Origin: Callipepla californica brunnescens
Taxonomy: Eukaryota; Chordata; Aves; Galliformes; Odontophoridae
Reading direction: 5' to 3'
NCBI GenBank assembly: GCA_023055505.1
Contig: JALIRH010000001.1
Coordinates: 94,952,530 to 95,016,529 of the forward strand
DNA: 64,000 nucleotides
The number at the start of each line of letters is the position of its first letter. Within the stretch, counting starts at the first letter, position 1. Positions 24,318 through 36,928 of the stretch are shown one piece after another. The position numbers and the translations under genes were made by a program. Below the pieces are notes generated by a model that did not search any database, was not told the origin of the DNA, and saw only the letters and a program-made list of their open reading frames with translations.

Positions 24318-27300
24318 CCTTCCAATACCCCCAAATAACTTTTTTTTTTTTTTAAATCTGCTTATTCTTAGATGACATGTCCTTCATTAAGTATGCATAG
24401 CTCCATTTGATAATAATAAACTGTAGAGAAGTTGGGCTCTCTTCACATTTTATTTTGTATTCATGACTGAGCAAAAATTCTCTGCAGAATACAAGTGAAG
24501 GCTGAAAAGAATGGAAGGTAGTTTGTTTTAACATTGCATCCCTTCAGGCTTCAAGTGAACTTCAGGAAAACATCTATTTTCTGTTATTTGCTTACTCTGA
24601 AGGGACTGTCAATTTTATTGCTTACAGAACAAACACCTAAGGAAACACAGTACTCTGCAGTTTCTGAGTCAGATTAAGCTTTCTGTGTACACTGTTTCTT
24701 AAGTACTTGTTTGTTATTAAGTCTGTACTTGTCATGCATCTAATTACCACTGATCTTGTTTTCATCCTTGTCTTCACGAAGATTCATTTCTTTTTATTTC
24801 TTGATTTTAATTTTCTTTACATGCTGACAGCAATACCTCAGATAGAAAATGATTCATGTTTATATATGAGAAAGTTGTCTGAATTCTAAGACTATTTGCT
24901 ATTTAGCCCACTCCAATGGAAAGCACAACATTTCTGTTTAGGAATCAATTTTCCTATGATGTATACAACGGCTTACTTGTCAGAATTCATGGGATCACAC
25001 TGACATCACTTTGGCCTTGGATAATGAAGTGGAAGAAAAAGATTACAGAATGTATACATCAGCCTTTGTCCCAGTATATCTTAAAATCTTAAATTTATGT
25101 ACAGAATAAATAAGAATAAAAAGCATATCTAGTAGTCTTAAATAAAAACTGTCAGTTCATGACAGAGATTGAAATATATTTGTTTTCAAAATAACATTGA
25201 TAGAATTTTATCAAACTGGTATAAGCATTTAAACTTTGTTGACTCTGATACCTCTTGAAGAGACCACTTCACTATTTTTAGTCTTTTTTTTTTCATTAGT
25301 TGTCAACGGTTTCCAGACTGAAACAGTCTTATTCTATTTTAATCACATTATAATAATGTCAAAATAATAATAATAAAACATTTAGAATCAAAAGATCATG
25401 GCAGTGAGTTTTATGAAGAATAAGCCCATGTGAAAGAAGACTCCAACTCACTGAAGAAATTCAGTTTAATTCAAAGCTCACTAATACTAACAATTACAAA
25501 AAGAACATTACTACTCCATATGTCCCATTACATATAATATACAATCTCCTCAAATTGTCTTATGTTTTGCTGCTACAGTAGAACATATTCCATATTTGCA
25601 AGTCAAGAAAAACCGTAATTTAACAGAAGCTGAAAATCTTAATGTTTAATGGTTCATTTTATTTTAAAAGTGATCTTGAAATATCTTAAAATCAGGTTTT
25701 TGAATAGTAAGCTTTGCTAATACATTTGGTAGCTGAAAGCGTTACTTTTAAAACTGAAGAAACTTTTTGGACTTGCTGGAAATATTAAACAGCAGAAAGA
25801 TAAAACCATCTTTCTTCATTAAGATAAAAATGGATCGTGCAATTTTTATTTACTAGTGTAGTCTGAATATTTCCAGAATTCTATGACTGCTTGGCTTAAG
25901 AAAGATGAGGGGATTGTTTTAAGGTGAACACAGAAACACATACTGTCACATACTGTTATGGCAGTCTAGTATGTCCCTGTTGAATTCCAGCTGCTACCCC
26001 AGAAAAGAAGGATCTCCTCTAGAACCTTTATTATGTCTTCCATTATCACATAGGTATAGTATTCAGCTAGGACTAATGATGCTATCTGGGAAAGGCAACA
26101 GAACTATGACTTTGAGATTTATTGTATTCCCACTCATGAAGCCTCAATGAAAACATTTAAAAAAAAATTGTGTACATTTTCATCATGTAAGTTAGGATTT
26201 CAGAATAATGCTCGATATTTACTACAGGTACATGTAAATTCTCATTTACCTTAATGGAGGTAAGATGCAATTCTCTTGAATCTGAGTGATCAGTTCAATC
26301 ACTGAAATCAATTTAATTATTCTTAGAATATTGTTCTGTTGACATCGCTAAACAAATTTCTGTAACAGCTTAACTACCAAGTTATATGGAAATCGTTAAC
26401 TGGTACAGAAGGAGGTGGTTTATTTTTGTTCTTGTTATTTTGCATTTGCCTGCTTGCCTGTTGGTTTATATTGCTTTGCTGTTTTCTGAATTATCATTTT
26501 AAATTAAAAGCAATACAATAAATAAACCATTAGTATATATAGTCAATTACATCTGTGTAAACTTTCATGATGATGTGTTTTTGCTCCAGATTTTCTTCAT
26601 AGTTGATGTGTGTCAAACATGCAATTTAAATACTTCCATTATTTCAAGGTTGTATAGATCTGAAGACCTCTTGCTTCTTTAACTGTAATGTATTTTGGAT
26701 TAAAACATAGTTTGTGTTACATAAAATAAAACAATGTAAAATATACATAGGTCTTCAAGACATTATTACAAGCAATTCTCAACTTGGAAAAAAATAGATG
26801 TCTTTAGAAGCATTTTCTATTTGGAGAAGTACTGCAGATCATAAATGAATCTAAAACGTCTGTACTTCCTAAATTTAAGATGCCAGGTGTTTGTAATAAT
26901 AAGAGGTAAATTTATCTATCCCCCAAAAATTCCTTTGTAGGTTTAAACCTTGTCTTTTTATCTGACATAATAAGGTCTCCATTATATTCTGCTTCTTGAA
27001 TATGGCGTTTTTAACCAAAATAACTGAACAGCATAAATTTGCATCAAAACCAATGTTTACTAAGTCCACTCTTTATTAATTTTTGTTATTATTATTATTG
27101 TTATTTTTTCCCACAGAAAATACCTGTAAGCCAACAATTACTGGTATGTTGACACAGTTGTATTTATATAACCAATAATCATTAAAAGACAGGGAAAATG
27201 TAGGAGTTTAGGTCATCATGAGGAAAAAAAAGTTATAAATATTTGATCACTCTAGTGATTATCCATTCACAATGAAACTGTTCATTTTTACTTATTTAAA

Positions 27301-28917
27301 AACACTATTTCAGCCCAAAAAACTGAAATTTTATTTGCTTTATAATAACAGAATTTAACTGGTATTAATATTTTACTAGTTTGTGCAATTAACTTACATT
27401 AAGATCAGTCTCTTGCTGTCAGTGACAGTTAATTGTTTAAATCTGAATCAACTCTTCCTATGTTCCAACTCCTTTCTTAATAAAATTCTAATGATAAATT
27501 CTACAGTTAATAATTTCCAAGTACCTACTTTCAAGAATTAATGTAATCAGAGGACTCATTACTAGGTAATTCTGCATATAGGTTTCCATCAGTGTGATTA
27601 GGACCTTAGTTATTCACCTAAATAAGTTGTGCTCGATGTGTTTCACAGTCTAATTATAAGAGGATATTCCTATTCTCTTAATGCACATATGCAGCTTTGA
27701 GTGATAGTTTGCTTTTTTTAGACTACAGAAGGGCACAGATCCTGTGAGACTATGTGTTCTTACCTAATCTTTTATACCATCCTTATGTAAATAATGTTGC
27801 CTTTCTGATATGATTTTTTTAATTATTTTTTTTTTTAACAAATATGTAAGACAGGATTTAAATGACTGTGTCCACTTCTTCAAGAGTACCTGGTCAAGGA
27901 ATTTCTCGATGTTAGTAAGTAAATAAATAAATGAATAAATAAAAATAAAACCATACAACAGAACATAAAGGTTCACGGACCTAAGTGAAACATTATAAGG
28001 GAGGCATGGGTGATAATGAAACCTGGTCCGTCAGACTTTTTGATACGGATATTTGTGAGTGTGAAAATATTTGTTCCAGATGGGTTACCAAATTGGGAGA
28101 TTTTGTCAATTGGGAAAAGGTAAAAAGGGGGAAAATAAGAAGTAAAATATACAAACAGAAAATTAACACAACAAATACAGATGCAATGATAAAAAAAAAA
28201 AAATCTTCGAGTCATACTAATTAATGAGCTATCAAGAAGCATAAGGCACCACTTCCAGGAAGATCAAACTGGACTTGGCAACTGGTAAAACTGAACTTGG
28301 AATGATCCAAGACATGGGATTGAGAGGGGTACAAAAAGAGACAGAAATAAAGAAACACATAAGAGGATACACAAGATAAAGGGGAGCAGGGAGGGAAAAA
28401 AAAAGAGGTGAATAAATAGAACAGGGACTGGTCATATGTAAAGCAGGACCAGTCAACATGATTTTCTGGCTGAGACTTCTGCCAGAAAGCATTTTCATGC
28501 TTCTAGGTATCTGATTTGCAAAATTATCAAAAAGATCTTCTGGACGAGCAAAATGAATCACTGGATGTTACTGGGATTTTTATTACTTTTTTTTAATGTT
28601 TTCCCTAGGCTTTTTTCATTACTAATGAGACCACTAGTTCATCTTCAAAGACTTTGGAGAGTAAAAATTTTCTCATTCTTCATTAATAAATTGACTCATG
28701 AAGTCAGAAGAGCTTCGTAAATACAAATTTTAGAGACAGAACTTTTGTTAAAGATTTTAAGATTTTGTTGCAAAAAAGAAAAACCTTTACAAACAAACAA
28801 ACAAAAAAATCCCACGCATTTTGAAACCTACTATTATTTTACTTATGTAGAAATGCGTTACAGATGGCAGATGCACCTTGTTTTAAGATGAACATTAATA
28901 GAAAGTATTCCTGCTGA

Positions 28918-29290
28918 TTAGTGTTTTGTGCTTGCTCTTCCAGCTGCCACATCTGGTCTTGCAGGAGATGCTGCCACACTCCCTGGGATCCTGTTCCATG
29001 CACATGTGAGAGTAGCTTCAGTAACTATTTTTGGACAGTTGAATTCTAAGAAAACAGCAAAGGGTGAAGCATAACTACAACAATACTTTAAAAAATGATT
29101 CTGAATAATTCTGGGAACACCTCTCCCCATGCTGTCCTACTGTGGACCTGGTGGCTGTGGCCACGGCTGAGGAAAGACAGGTTTCCCACAGGGGCCACGG
29201 TGGCTTTGCCTGGTGGAGCCCCCTGATCTTCTCATGGACAGCAGGGTGGGGCTGAGGGGATGCAACAACCCTTTGTGTCACAGGATGTGT
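28918..29290. other. GC-rich patch in AT-rich surroundings
   Basis: Two blocks, 28930-29010 and 29125-29285, are clearly richer in G and C than the flanks and contain words such as GGTGGCTGTGGCCACGG and CCACAGGGGCCACGGTGG. Few CpG are present. Minus-strand frames of about 70 codons exist, but no domain is recognised. It could be an old LTR or other repeat, or part of an exon of a non-coding transcript. I cannot assign it. Confidence 0.35.
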
Positions 29291-31317
29291 GTCAGGTACT
29301 ACCCCAGGGATATTCTCGAAAGTAGCTATATGTCATGTGAGAAACACACCCTCATATATTTCTATTTGTGTTAAATGTATGATTCACAACAACAGCTGTT
29401 ATGTTGCTCTTATTTGGCTTAGTTTGGTATTTTTTTTGTTGTTGCCTTTTTTTTTTTTTCAGTTACTGTTTTATCAGATCTGTTTTGTTCATGGTGGAGA
29501 GGAATGATTCAGATAAATGACATTTTCTGATGTAAATCTACTTAGCTGAAAAAAAAAATCCTGTTTAACCTACACAATACTGACACTATACGTTTTAGCA
29601 ACCTACATAATTGTGTGATTTAGGCACATTGAGTACATTTTTGTTCTGTTGGGATTCCGACTAGTATTAGCTAGGTTCCTACTGAATGATTCAAAGGGTT
29701 CTCATCACTGCCTGCTCTTACTAATCTTGGCCTAAACAAGCTGGATGACGCTTCAACTCTTTTACTTTTGTTTCTGTGCTCCCTGTTCCATATACTTCTA
29801 CGAATGCTATTTGCTTCATATTTGTTCTTATTTGCAGAATAAGAAAAAAGCATAATCCTTAATATTTTACAGATATCTAAATATTCATATTTATGCAGTT
29901 AGATTAGTACATAAGTATGAAAATGTACAAGATTATTGCAGATGTATGATTATATGCTGTCATGGTAAATGTCACAACAGATGTAAAAGATTTTGTTATA
30001 GACACCAGCAACAAAGACAGTGGAATTTGGAAAATGTACAGTAGAAACAGAGAACCCTGCACATATCTCAGATTTCAAATACAGACATGCCTGTAAACAG
30101 TATGCATGAACAAACAATAGCTGCTCCAGAAGAGCTTGCAAAATCACTGACCTGCATAAATTTCAGGAAAAAACTAGGAAATTCTATGAACTGTGAGCCT
30201 GAACTGTAACTCATTCTAAGAGAGACTAATACTAAAAATGAGTTGTAAATTAGAGATGTTAAATATTTAGCCAAAATGTAGATCTGTGACACCTGTAAAT
30301 TAAAAATCCATCTGTTAGTATATAATTGAAATTAGTTTGAAATAAAATATAAGCCCACTAAAATGGTATAAGCTACAGCAGTATCTAATATTTCTAGTAG
30401 TACTGTGTAGTCAAACGCAATATACTAAGGACTTTGTATAAACATCCGAGCACTATGACCAACAGAGTGCCAAAGACATGTGAATTCACATTCAGTTATT
30501 CAAATTGCAAGAGAAAAAAACAAAAAACAACAAAGAACAAGAAAAGTGTGAGAGGCTGGAACAGATAGAATTTCTGCTGAACATAGAAGCAGCTTAGTTG
30601 GGAAAATAAAAAACCAGACAAGTGTTGCTGGGAGCAGATAAGATACTCTCTCTGGGAATAATGTTATAAACAAAACCAAGAATGACTGAGAAAAGATGCA
30701 GAGGAACCAAAAAATATTATTACTTTTGTACAGATTTCTCTCACTAAAGGGCTCTCCAGTCTGATGGTCATGATCTCTGCAACTAAGGAATGCCGCAGAT
30801 ATTATCCCTTAGTGTTGAATTTATGACATCAGATTCAAGGTACTATATGCACACTGCTAATTTAAGCAGTAAGAATTAAATTTTGACAGTTTTGTATATG
30901 TAGTAATGATGGCTAATAATCATTTACACCAAGTGTACAGTTGATTAATTAATTGAATAATGTTTTTTCAGCTTTCTGACATGCCTGATTGGTCAGCCTT
31001 CTGAACATTCCTTAGCAATCTCTAATCCCCTGTGTATGAACGTGCAACCACTGCAATAAATGCTTCCTTCAGTGAAGGAATAACAGAACTGGATGATTAG
31101 TATGATTATATACTCCATCATAAAATAATCAGATAAAGGAGAAACTCTCAGTTGAGGCTGGTAGATACAACAATAATTTATCTCAAATGATGCCTTGTGT
31201 CCATGTATGTAAGCGTTCATGTACCTACTTCTGCCCTTTCTAGCTATCTTTGTGTATAGAATGTAAGAGAAACCTAAAGTAATTCCTTCTAATTTACATT
31301 TTTGATAGGCATTTAAA

Positions 31318-31632
31318 TGTGTTTTAACCCATATAGGCAGCTCAGCCCCAGACAGCAGTTTGCTCACTTCTCCTTCAGTGGGATTGGGAAGACACTTGAG
31401 AAGGTTAAAGTGAGAAAACCTGTGAGTTTACATAAAAACAGTTTAATAGGTAAAACAAAACAGTATGAACAAGCAAAACAAAATAACAAACTAATTCACT
31501 ACTCACCATTGGCAGGCAGATATTTAGCCATTTTCAGAAAACGATGACTTAGCAAGACAAACACCATTAACTCCAAACTTCCCTTTTTCTTCCTTCTTTC
31601 CCACCAGATTTTATTGCTGAATATAATATCAT
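31318..31632 (-). mobile_element. ERV-L type LTR, antisense, truncated
   Basis: Starts TGTGTTTTAACCC and continues AGGCAGCTCAGCCCCAGACA, a CAGTGGGATTGGGAAGA stretch, GTGAGAAAACCTGTGAG and CAGTTTAATAGGTAAA. This order matches the reverse complement of a bird ERV-L LTR, with the R/U5 part on the left. The reversed TATTAAAC block acts as an ATTAAA-type poly(A) signal on the minus strand, and GATTTTATTGCTGAATATAA near 31607 corresponds to the reversed TATA region. The U3 part is lost at about 31632, where CR1 sequence begins. Confidence 0.8.
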
Positions 31633-31768
31633 CCTGGAGATGTTCACAACGAGGTTGAATGGGACCCTGGGCAACCTGATTTAGTGGGTGTTAACCCTGC
31701 ATGGAAATTGGAACTAAATGATCTTTAAGGTCCCTTCCAACCCAAGTCATCATATGAGTCTATTAAAT
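31632..31768 (+). mobile_element. CR1 3' end, sense, abutting the LTR
   Basis: CCTGGAGATGTTCACAACGA, then a GGGACCCTGGGCAACCTGAT stretch, GAACTAAATGATCTTTAAGG and TCCCTTCCAACCC are the canonical CR1 3' UTR. The octamer tail has decayed to ATCATATGAGTCTATT. Confidence 0.9.
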
Positions 31769-32261
31769 TAATTCACAAAGATCTGTAGAATTAGGCTTTC
31801 TGACTTAATCTACTAACGTTTTCAGTTGACTACATCTGAAAGACTTCAATGGATTAGGGTCCAAGGACCCAATAAAAGTAATTCTTGAAATATTACATAA
31901 TGTCATATTAGAATGTTCATGTCATTCACTTCCTCAAGTAACTTGTCAGAAATAGTTGGAATGACATTTTGTGTTTTATATGGCTTCCATGCAAGGTAAT
32001 TAAGAAGCTTAGACTGTGCATTTATAACTGGATCTATCGTCAGAATACCTTTGATAGTTCAACATTAATTTCTGAAAACAGTTGTTTGTTTTTCAGTATA
32101 CATTTAAATATGTTCTAAAATTTATTTTAAATACAAAAACCAAAAAACAAAACCAGTAGTATCCATAAAGTTAAGTCACAACCCTATAGCTGAAGTCTAA
32201 GAACTTTTTGGTAGAGAAGGAAAAATCAGTAAAACACATCACTGTGGATTGAAGTAGGAAT
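31769..32261. other. Unique AT-rich spacer, nothing recognised
   Basis: No coding or repeat feature is recognised. Confidence 0.5.
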
Positions 32262-32505
32262 GTCTTTTTAATCTAAATGTAGGGTTGTATTTGTCTGGAA
32301 CAACGGTTCCAGACCCCTCACCAGCTTTGTCGTCCTTCTCTGGACATGCTCCAGGTCCTCAGTGTCCTTCTTGTAGTGAGGTTCCAAAAACTGAACACAG
32401 TACTCAAGATATGGCCTCACCAAAGGGACATATATAGTTGTAGAGGGAGACAATCTCCCTTCTCCTGTTCTCTTCACTATGCTGATAAAAGCCAGGATGT
32501 CATTG
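32262..32505 (-). mobile_element. CR1 late ORF2 / 3' UTR fragment, antisense
   Basis: The minus strand reads [20 protein letters not shown] near 32350-32415, matching the late CR1 ORF2 block LEYC-QFW-P-YKKD-E-LE, followed by [14 protein letters not shown]. The plus strand shows the reversed words GTACTCAAGATATGGCCTCA and CAGGATGTCATTGGCC (about 32492-32505). Confidence 0.85.
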
Positions 32506-32514
32506 GCCAGTCTT

Positions 32515-32606
32515 ATTTGGTAGCTTCATCAGTGATGTAGATGAAGGAATAGAGCGCAACCACAGCAAGTCTGCTGATTATATGAAGCTGGGAGGAGTTC
32601 TGAACT
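32515..32606 (+). mobile_element. CR1 RT fragment, sense
   Basis: Bases 32530-32600 translate as ISDVDEGIERNHSKSADYMK followed by LGG, which matches the CR1 RT catalytic region (SDLDEGIE---SKFADDTKLGG) with ADD changed to ADY. It lies in opposite orientation to the adjacent CR1 piece. Confidence 0.8.
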
Positions 32607-32740
32607 CACCTCATCTAGAGCATGTACTTGTTATTGAAATTAATACTTGAAGTATTTAGATGGGTTAACTCTAAATTAACAATTTAATTGTGCAATATAC
32701 TAAAGAAATATGAAATTTAAACAGGTAATTAACTTCTAGT

Positions 32741-32825
32741 AAAAGAAGAAAGAGAGAAAGAGAGAAAGAGAGAAAGAGAGAGAAGAGAGAGAAAGAGAGA
32801 AAGAGAGAAAGAGAGAAAGAGAGAA

Positions 32826-32887
<62 letters not shown>

Positions 32888-33058
32888 GAAAGAGAGAGAG
32901 AGAGNNNNNNNNNNNNNNNNNNNNNNNNNNNNNNNNNNNNNNNNNNNNNNNNNNNNNNNNNNNNNNNNNNNNNNNNNNNNNNNNNNNNNNNNNNNNNNNN
33001 NNNNAAAGAGAAAGAGAAAGAGAAAGAGAAAGAGAAAGAGAAAGAGAAAGAGAAGAGA

Positions 33059-33113
<55 letters not shown>

Positions 33114-33175
33114 GAAAGAGAAAGAGAAAGAGAAAGAGAAAGAGAAAGAGAAAGAGAAAGAGAAAGAGAAAGAAA
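32741..33175. repeat. (GAAA/GAGA)n purine microsatellite with assembly gap
   Basis: Almost pure purine on the plus strand: mixed AAAGAG, GAGA and GAAA units from 32741 to the gap and again from 33005 to 33175. The true length is unknown because 100 N bases replace part of it. Confidence 0.95.
32905..33004. other. Assembly gap, 100 N
   Basis: A run of exactly 100 N, the conventional size for a gap of unknown length, inside the GA microsatellite. Confidence 0.99.
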
Positions 33176-35645
33176 CTTGATTTTGTTTGTTTACTTGCTC
33201 ATTGCCTTTTTGTTTGTTTGTTTAATTTTGTTTCCATCAGAACATAAGCAAAAAAAAAAAAAAAAAAGCAGTTATTAAATATAGAACATGCAAGCACTGA
33301 AGCACATATAATCTATGGAGTAGATGAAGCTTCTTTGAATGTAGATGGAATACCTGGATGTCAGAGCTAGTAAAGAAGCATCATAATGCCACTTACGAGT
33401 AGTTTGACGTCTTCAGACACAGGTTTACTGAAGCCTAAGGCTTAGTGTGTCCCAGTTCTGTAAAGTACTACAAGGATTAAGACATAGGAAATAAATTTCA
33501 CAGTACTTTTCCTATCTTTTTTTTCTCTTTACCCAAAATATTCTTCAGAAGGAAAAGCAAGCAAGTAAGTAAATAAATAAATAATATGGGTTTGTGGGTT
33601 TTTTTTTTTTTTTTGTCTATCTCAGTACAACTTTTCTTCAACACCTGAATGGTACAACATACTTCTTTATTGTGTATTCTCCTGGCTTTAAGTTCTACAT
33701 TTCAGATCATTTTATTGACAATATTTCAGTGTAATTTTTACTTCTTTTGCCTATTTCAGATATTTTAAAGTACAAGATAAAGTACTGTTTTAGCAATAAC
33801 AAATACTTTTTTAAGAGTTTAAATTATTGGAACTCAGATCTCCAATTAAACTTTTAAAATCTGTTTCCAGTCCAAAAACTGAAGACTACTGTGTTTAATT
33901 TGCAAACTCTTTTGTCAGCTGAACTCCTCAGAAATAATACGCTCCATACACCATTTGAAATTAATAACAATAACTGCTGTATATCAGGAACTGAGAGAAA
34001 ATGAAACAGAAAAGGCAAGAGACAAAATAACATCAACAAAAACAGCAAGAAAAATTACCACCTGCAAAATTGGGCTGTACAACATCAGTGAAAATAAGTT
34101 GACAAAGAAACAGCAATGCAACATTAAAGAAAATGAATGTTAATATCAGATAGAAAATGGATTTCTGGCTTGTTTTAAGAGTAATTGAAAAATAAAAAGG
34201 TCACATTTTATAATACAATTGGGTGATTCATATGTCCAGAATTATTTTTGTTTATTATATTGTGTGTGTGTGTTTTATTTCTTAGAACTGGTTAAAACCC
34301 TGAATTTCATAGAATTTTGCAGTAGGAAATACTGAATTTTTGAGTCAACTTAATATTCATTTGGTATAGAGAAACTACATACCCAAAAGTAGCTGTCTAA
34401 TGTAACCAAGCCAATTATGTGGTATGATCGGTATTAGAAAGGTCAAATGTAGTTCTAAAAGCTATTTACTTGTATTTTACTCTTCCTTATGCAGAAAAAT
34501 GTGAAGTTGAAATCAGTTAATCATTTCGATCAGATAGTATTTTTCCTTGATTTATTTTTGCTTATTTGTTTGTTTGTTCGTTTTGTGTGTAGGGGGGGGG
34601 AATGTATAAACTATCTTGAATATCAAAATGTCACCTGTTACATTGCTTTTGTATGTCAGAATAAATGCATAAGAATTATCACATAATTTGTGATTTTTGA
34701 TCCTCAAAGAAACTGTATGATTTTGTAAATAATATCCACAGCACGAAATGATGAAAAAAGATTAAGTTTCTGTTTTTTTGAGAAACTGCAGAATGAGTGT
34801 GTTATCAATCTGCCTAACACTTACTACATTACTCATGAGGGAAAAATATAATCTAAATTCAATTGAATATTATATCCAGATAGTACTGTTTCACTGATGG
34901 TGTGAAGTCTATCTCAAATCATACATCTTGCCTTCAGTATCACAGAGCATTTCACACTGAACATTGTGGTATAACAAAGAAGGGTACTATCAATAGGAGG
35001 AAAAAAAAGCAGTTACTGATTGTAGTAATATCATCGCTTATTAAAAAGAAGGATCTCTGAAACCAGAGAATAAAGGAAGAAAGAAAAAAGAAAAAAAAAG
35101 GAAAAAAACAACTTTTCTCTCAATAATACTTAATGAAGAGTCAATGAATCTTATAATGTTTATAATAATTTCCTTACTTGATTAGTAGGTGTCTTGATCT
35201 GAATGACAGTGTAACTAGATGAAACTCCTTGAAATGCTGTCGTTAGCAAACAGAGGAAGAAAAATGAACTGCATTAATATGTTTAACTTATCCCTATATG
35301 AACAGTTGCCATTTTTGTGAGGTTCATCATCTTAGCTCAATCTTCTAAAAATATTCAGGAGAATAAAAAAAAAAATAGTCTCATATGTTGCATTTCCAGT
35401 GCGAAACAAGCACATGAGATTCAAATCAACTTCCAGAAACAAAGTGCACTGAGAACACATATTCATGCATAACTGAAAACATTCACATAGACACACACTT
35501 CAAGGCAATAATAATAATAGAAATTTGGGATCTGGTGTAGGAATAATATTCATTTCCACCCTTTGCACAAAACACTACATTGTACTTCTAGTTCTTAAAG
35601 AATTAGTATGGAATTTGTCTGTCAAAACCATAGGAATAATTGGCT
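33176..35645. other. AT-rich DNA, nothing recognised
   Basis: Contains an A18 run near 33249-33266, AAATAAATAAATAAAT near 33570, a T-run near 33600 and a G8 run near 34592. No gene or transposon is recognised. Confidence 0.5.
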
Positions 35646-35705
35646 AATCATAGAATATCTCTAGTTGGAAGGGATCCATAAGTCCAGCTCCTGGCTGAGT
35701 AAGTG
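35646..35705 (-). mobile_element. CR1 3' tail, antisense, very short
   Basis: AATCATAGAATATCTCTAGT, a TTGGAAGGGATCC stretch and AAGTCCAGCTCCTGG are the reversed CR1 tail. Only about 60 bases remain. Confidence 0.75.
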
Positions 35706-36928
35706 TGTAGAGGTTCTTTTTGTTACATTTACCTTACCCATTCTTAGAGCACAAATAATACAACAGGTTTTTTACTGTGGTAAAGAAAGTTATATTATTG
35801 GTTTATAATGAAATCTGTAATTATGTCTTAATTTAATTATATACTTTTTTTTTTTTTTTTTTTTTTTTGTGAAATAATCACAAATTAAGAAAATCACAAA
35901 AAAAAAGAAAACCCACTTGGTCTATACAGACACTTCTGTGTATGTATTTGGAGTCTGGAAAGATTTTTCCTGTATTCTTTCATTTGGATTCTAACTATGA
36001 TTCTACAGTTTCTTTCTTCAGGGATGAATTCTTGTCTGCTTGCTTCTGGAATACTTGGAATTCTAATAGTTAGTTTTTCTTAACACTAAGAACTCAGCCT
36101 CCAGTTAAGGGGAAAGTACTGCCTTTTCTTAAAATGGGAATCTAAAGAGGAATTAAACCAACCGAAATATATTTGACCTGTGAAACAAAATAAGCTGCAT
36201 GGCATAAGAATTTTTTGCTTGATTTAAAATCTTCTTTTCAGATGGAAGCTTCACATCGCTATTGTATTTTATGTTGGTCGTAAAAATCTCATTCAAACTC
36301 AGCATAAGAAAACCAAGCCTGAGGAATACTAATGTTCAAAAAAACTAACTAACTAAAAAGAATTAAAAAAAAAAAAATCAACAGACAAAATCATAGTAGG
36401 GATTTGTTCTCAGAGTTACACAGCTTTTGCTCAACCTCTTACATCAGCTGGACTCACTCAAGTATGTTAAGGATTTATATTTACTTCATTGCAGCCTGTT
36501 ATTCTAAATATTTTTATGGGTATTGATATGAAGATTGTTTTGATTTTGACTTGATTTATATGCTTTGATTGCTTAGCCTTAAAATGTACTTATTGCAAAT
36601 AAAGAAAGTCACCATACAAAGAAAAATAACCCGAGGCTGACATCATAGTTTTAAAATGTTTCATTTCTGTTTCAGACTAGAAGTGCAACAGTATCTTGTT
36701 CTTCCTATTTGTCTCCTAGTTCTGAATTTTACAAAATTAACGAAACACGTAATAATGCCATATTAAACATAATACCGTGACATGAGACAATATCCACTTA
36801 GCAACTGACTGAAATACAGAGCACAAGTAATATGTTATATATATCTGTTTATAGTGGGTACATGCAATTTCAAAGATTATTCATGCATAATACATGAAAT
36901 AGTTCAGTCACCAAACAAGGTTTATCTT
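35706..36928. other. AT-rich DNA, nothing recognised
   Basis: Holds a T23 run at 35846-35868 and A-rich runs. No coding or repeat feature is recognised. Confidence 0.5.

Larger units (their letters stand above)
22641..31317. other. 8.7 kb without recognised transposon or gene
   Basis: AT-rich DNA with microsatellites only: (AAAAAC)n at 24255-24317, a TTATTATTATTG run near 27086-27105, (AAAT)n near 27918-27945 and several homopolymers. A GC-richer patch at 28918-29290 is listed separately. All frames are under 125 codons and have no domain signals. It is the longest stretch in this window free of CR1 and ERV sequence. Confidence 0.55.

Noticed and set aside
30993..31367. 124-codon minus-strand frame
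   Set aside because: No recognisable domain. It partly overlaps the LTR at 31318, and its length is within chance expectation for 64 kb.
32741..33175. CRISPR-like or satellite array
   Set aside because: Mixed short purine units with no spacers and no longer period, so a microsatellite.
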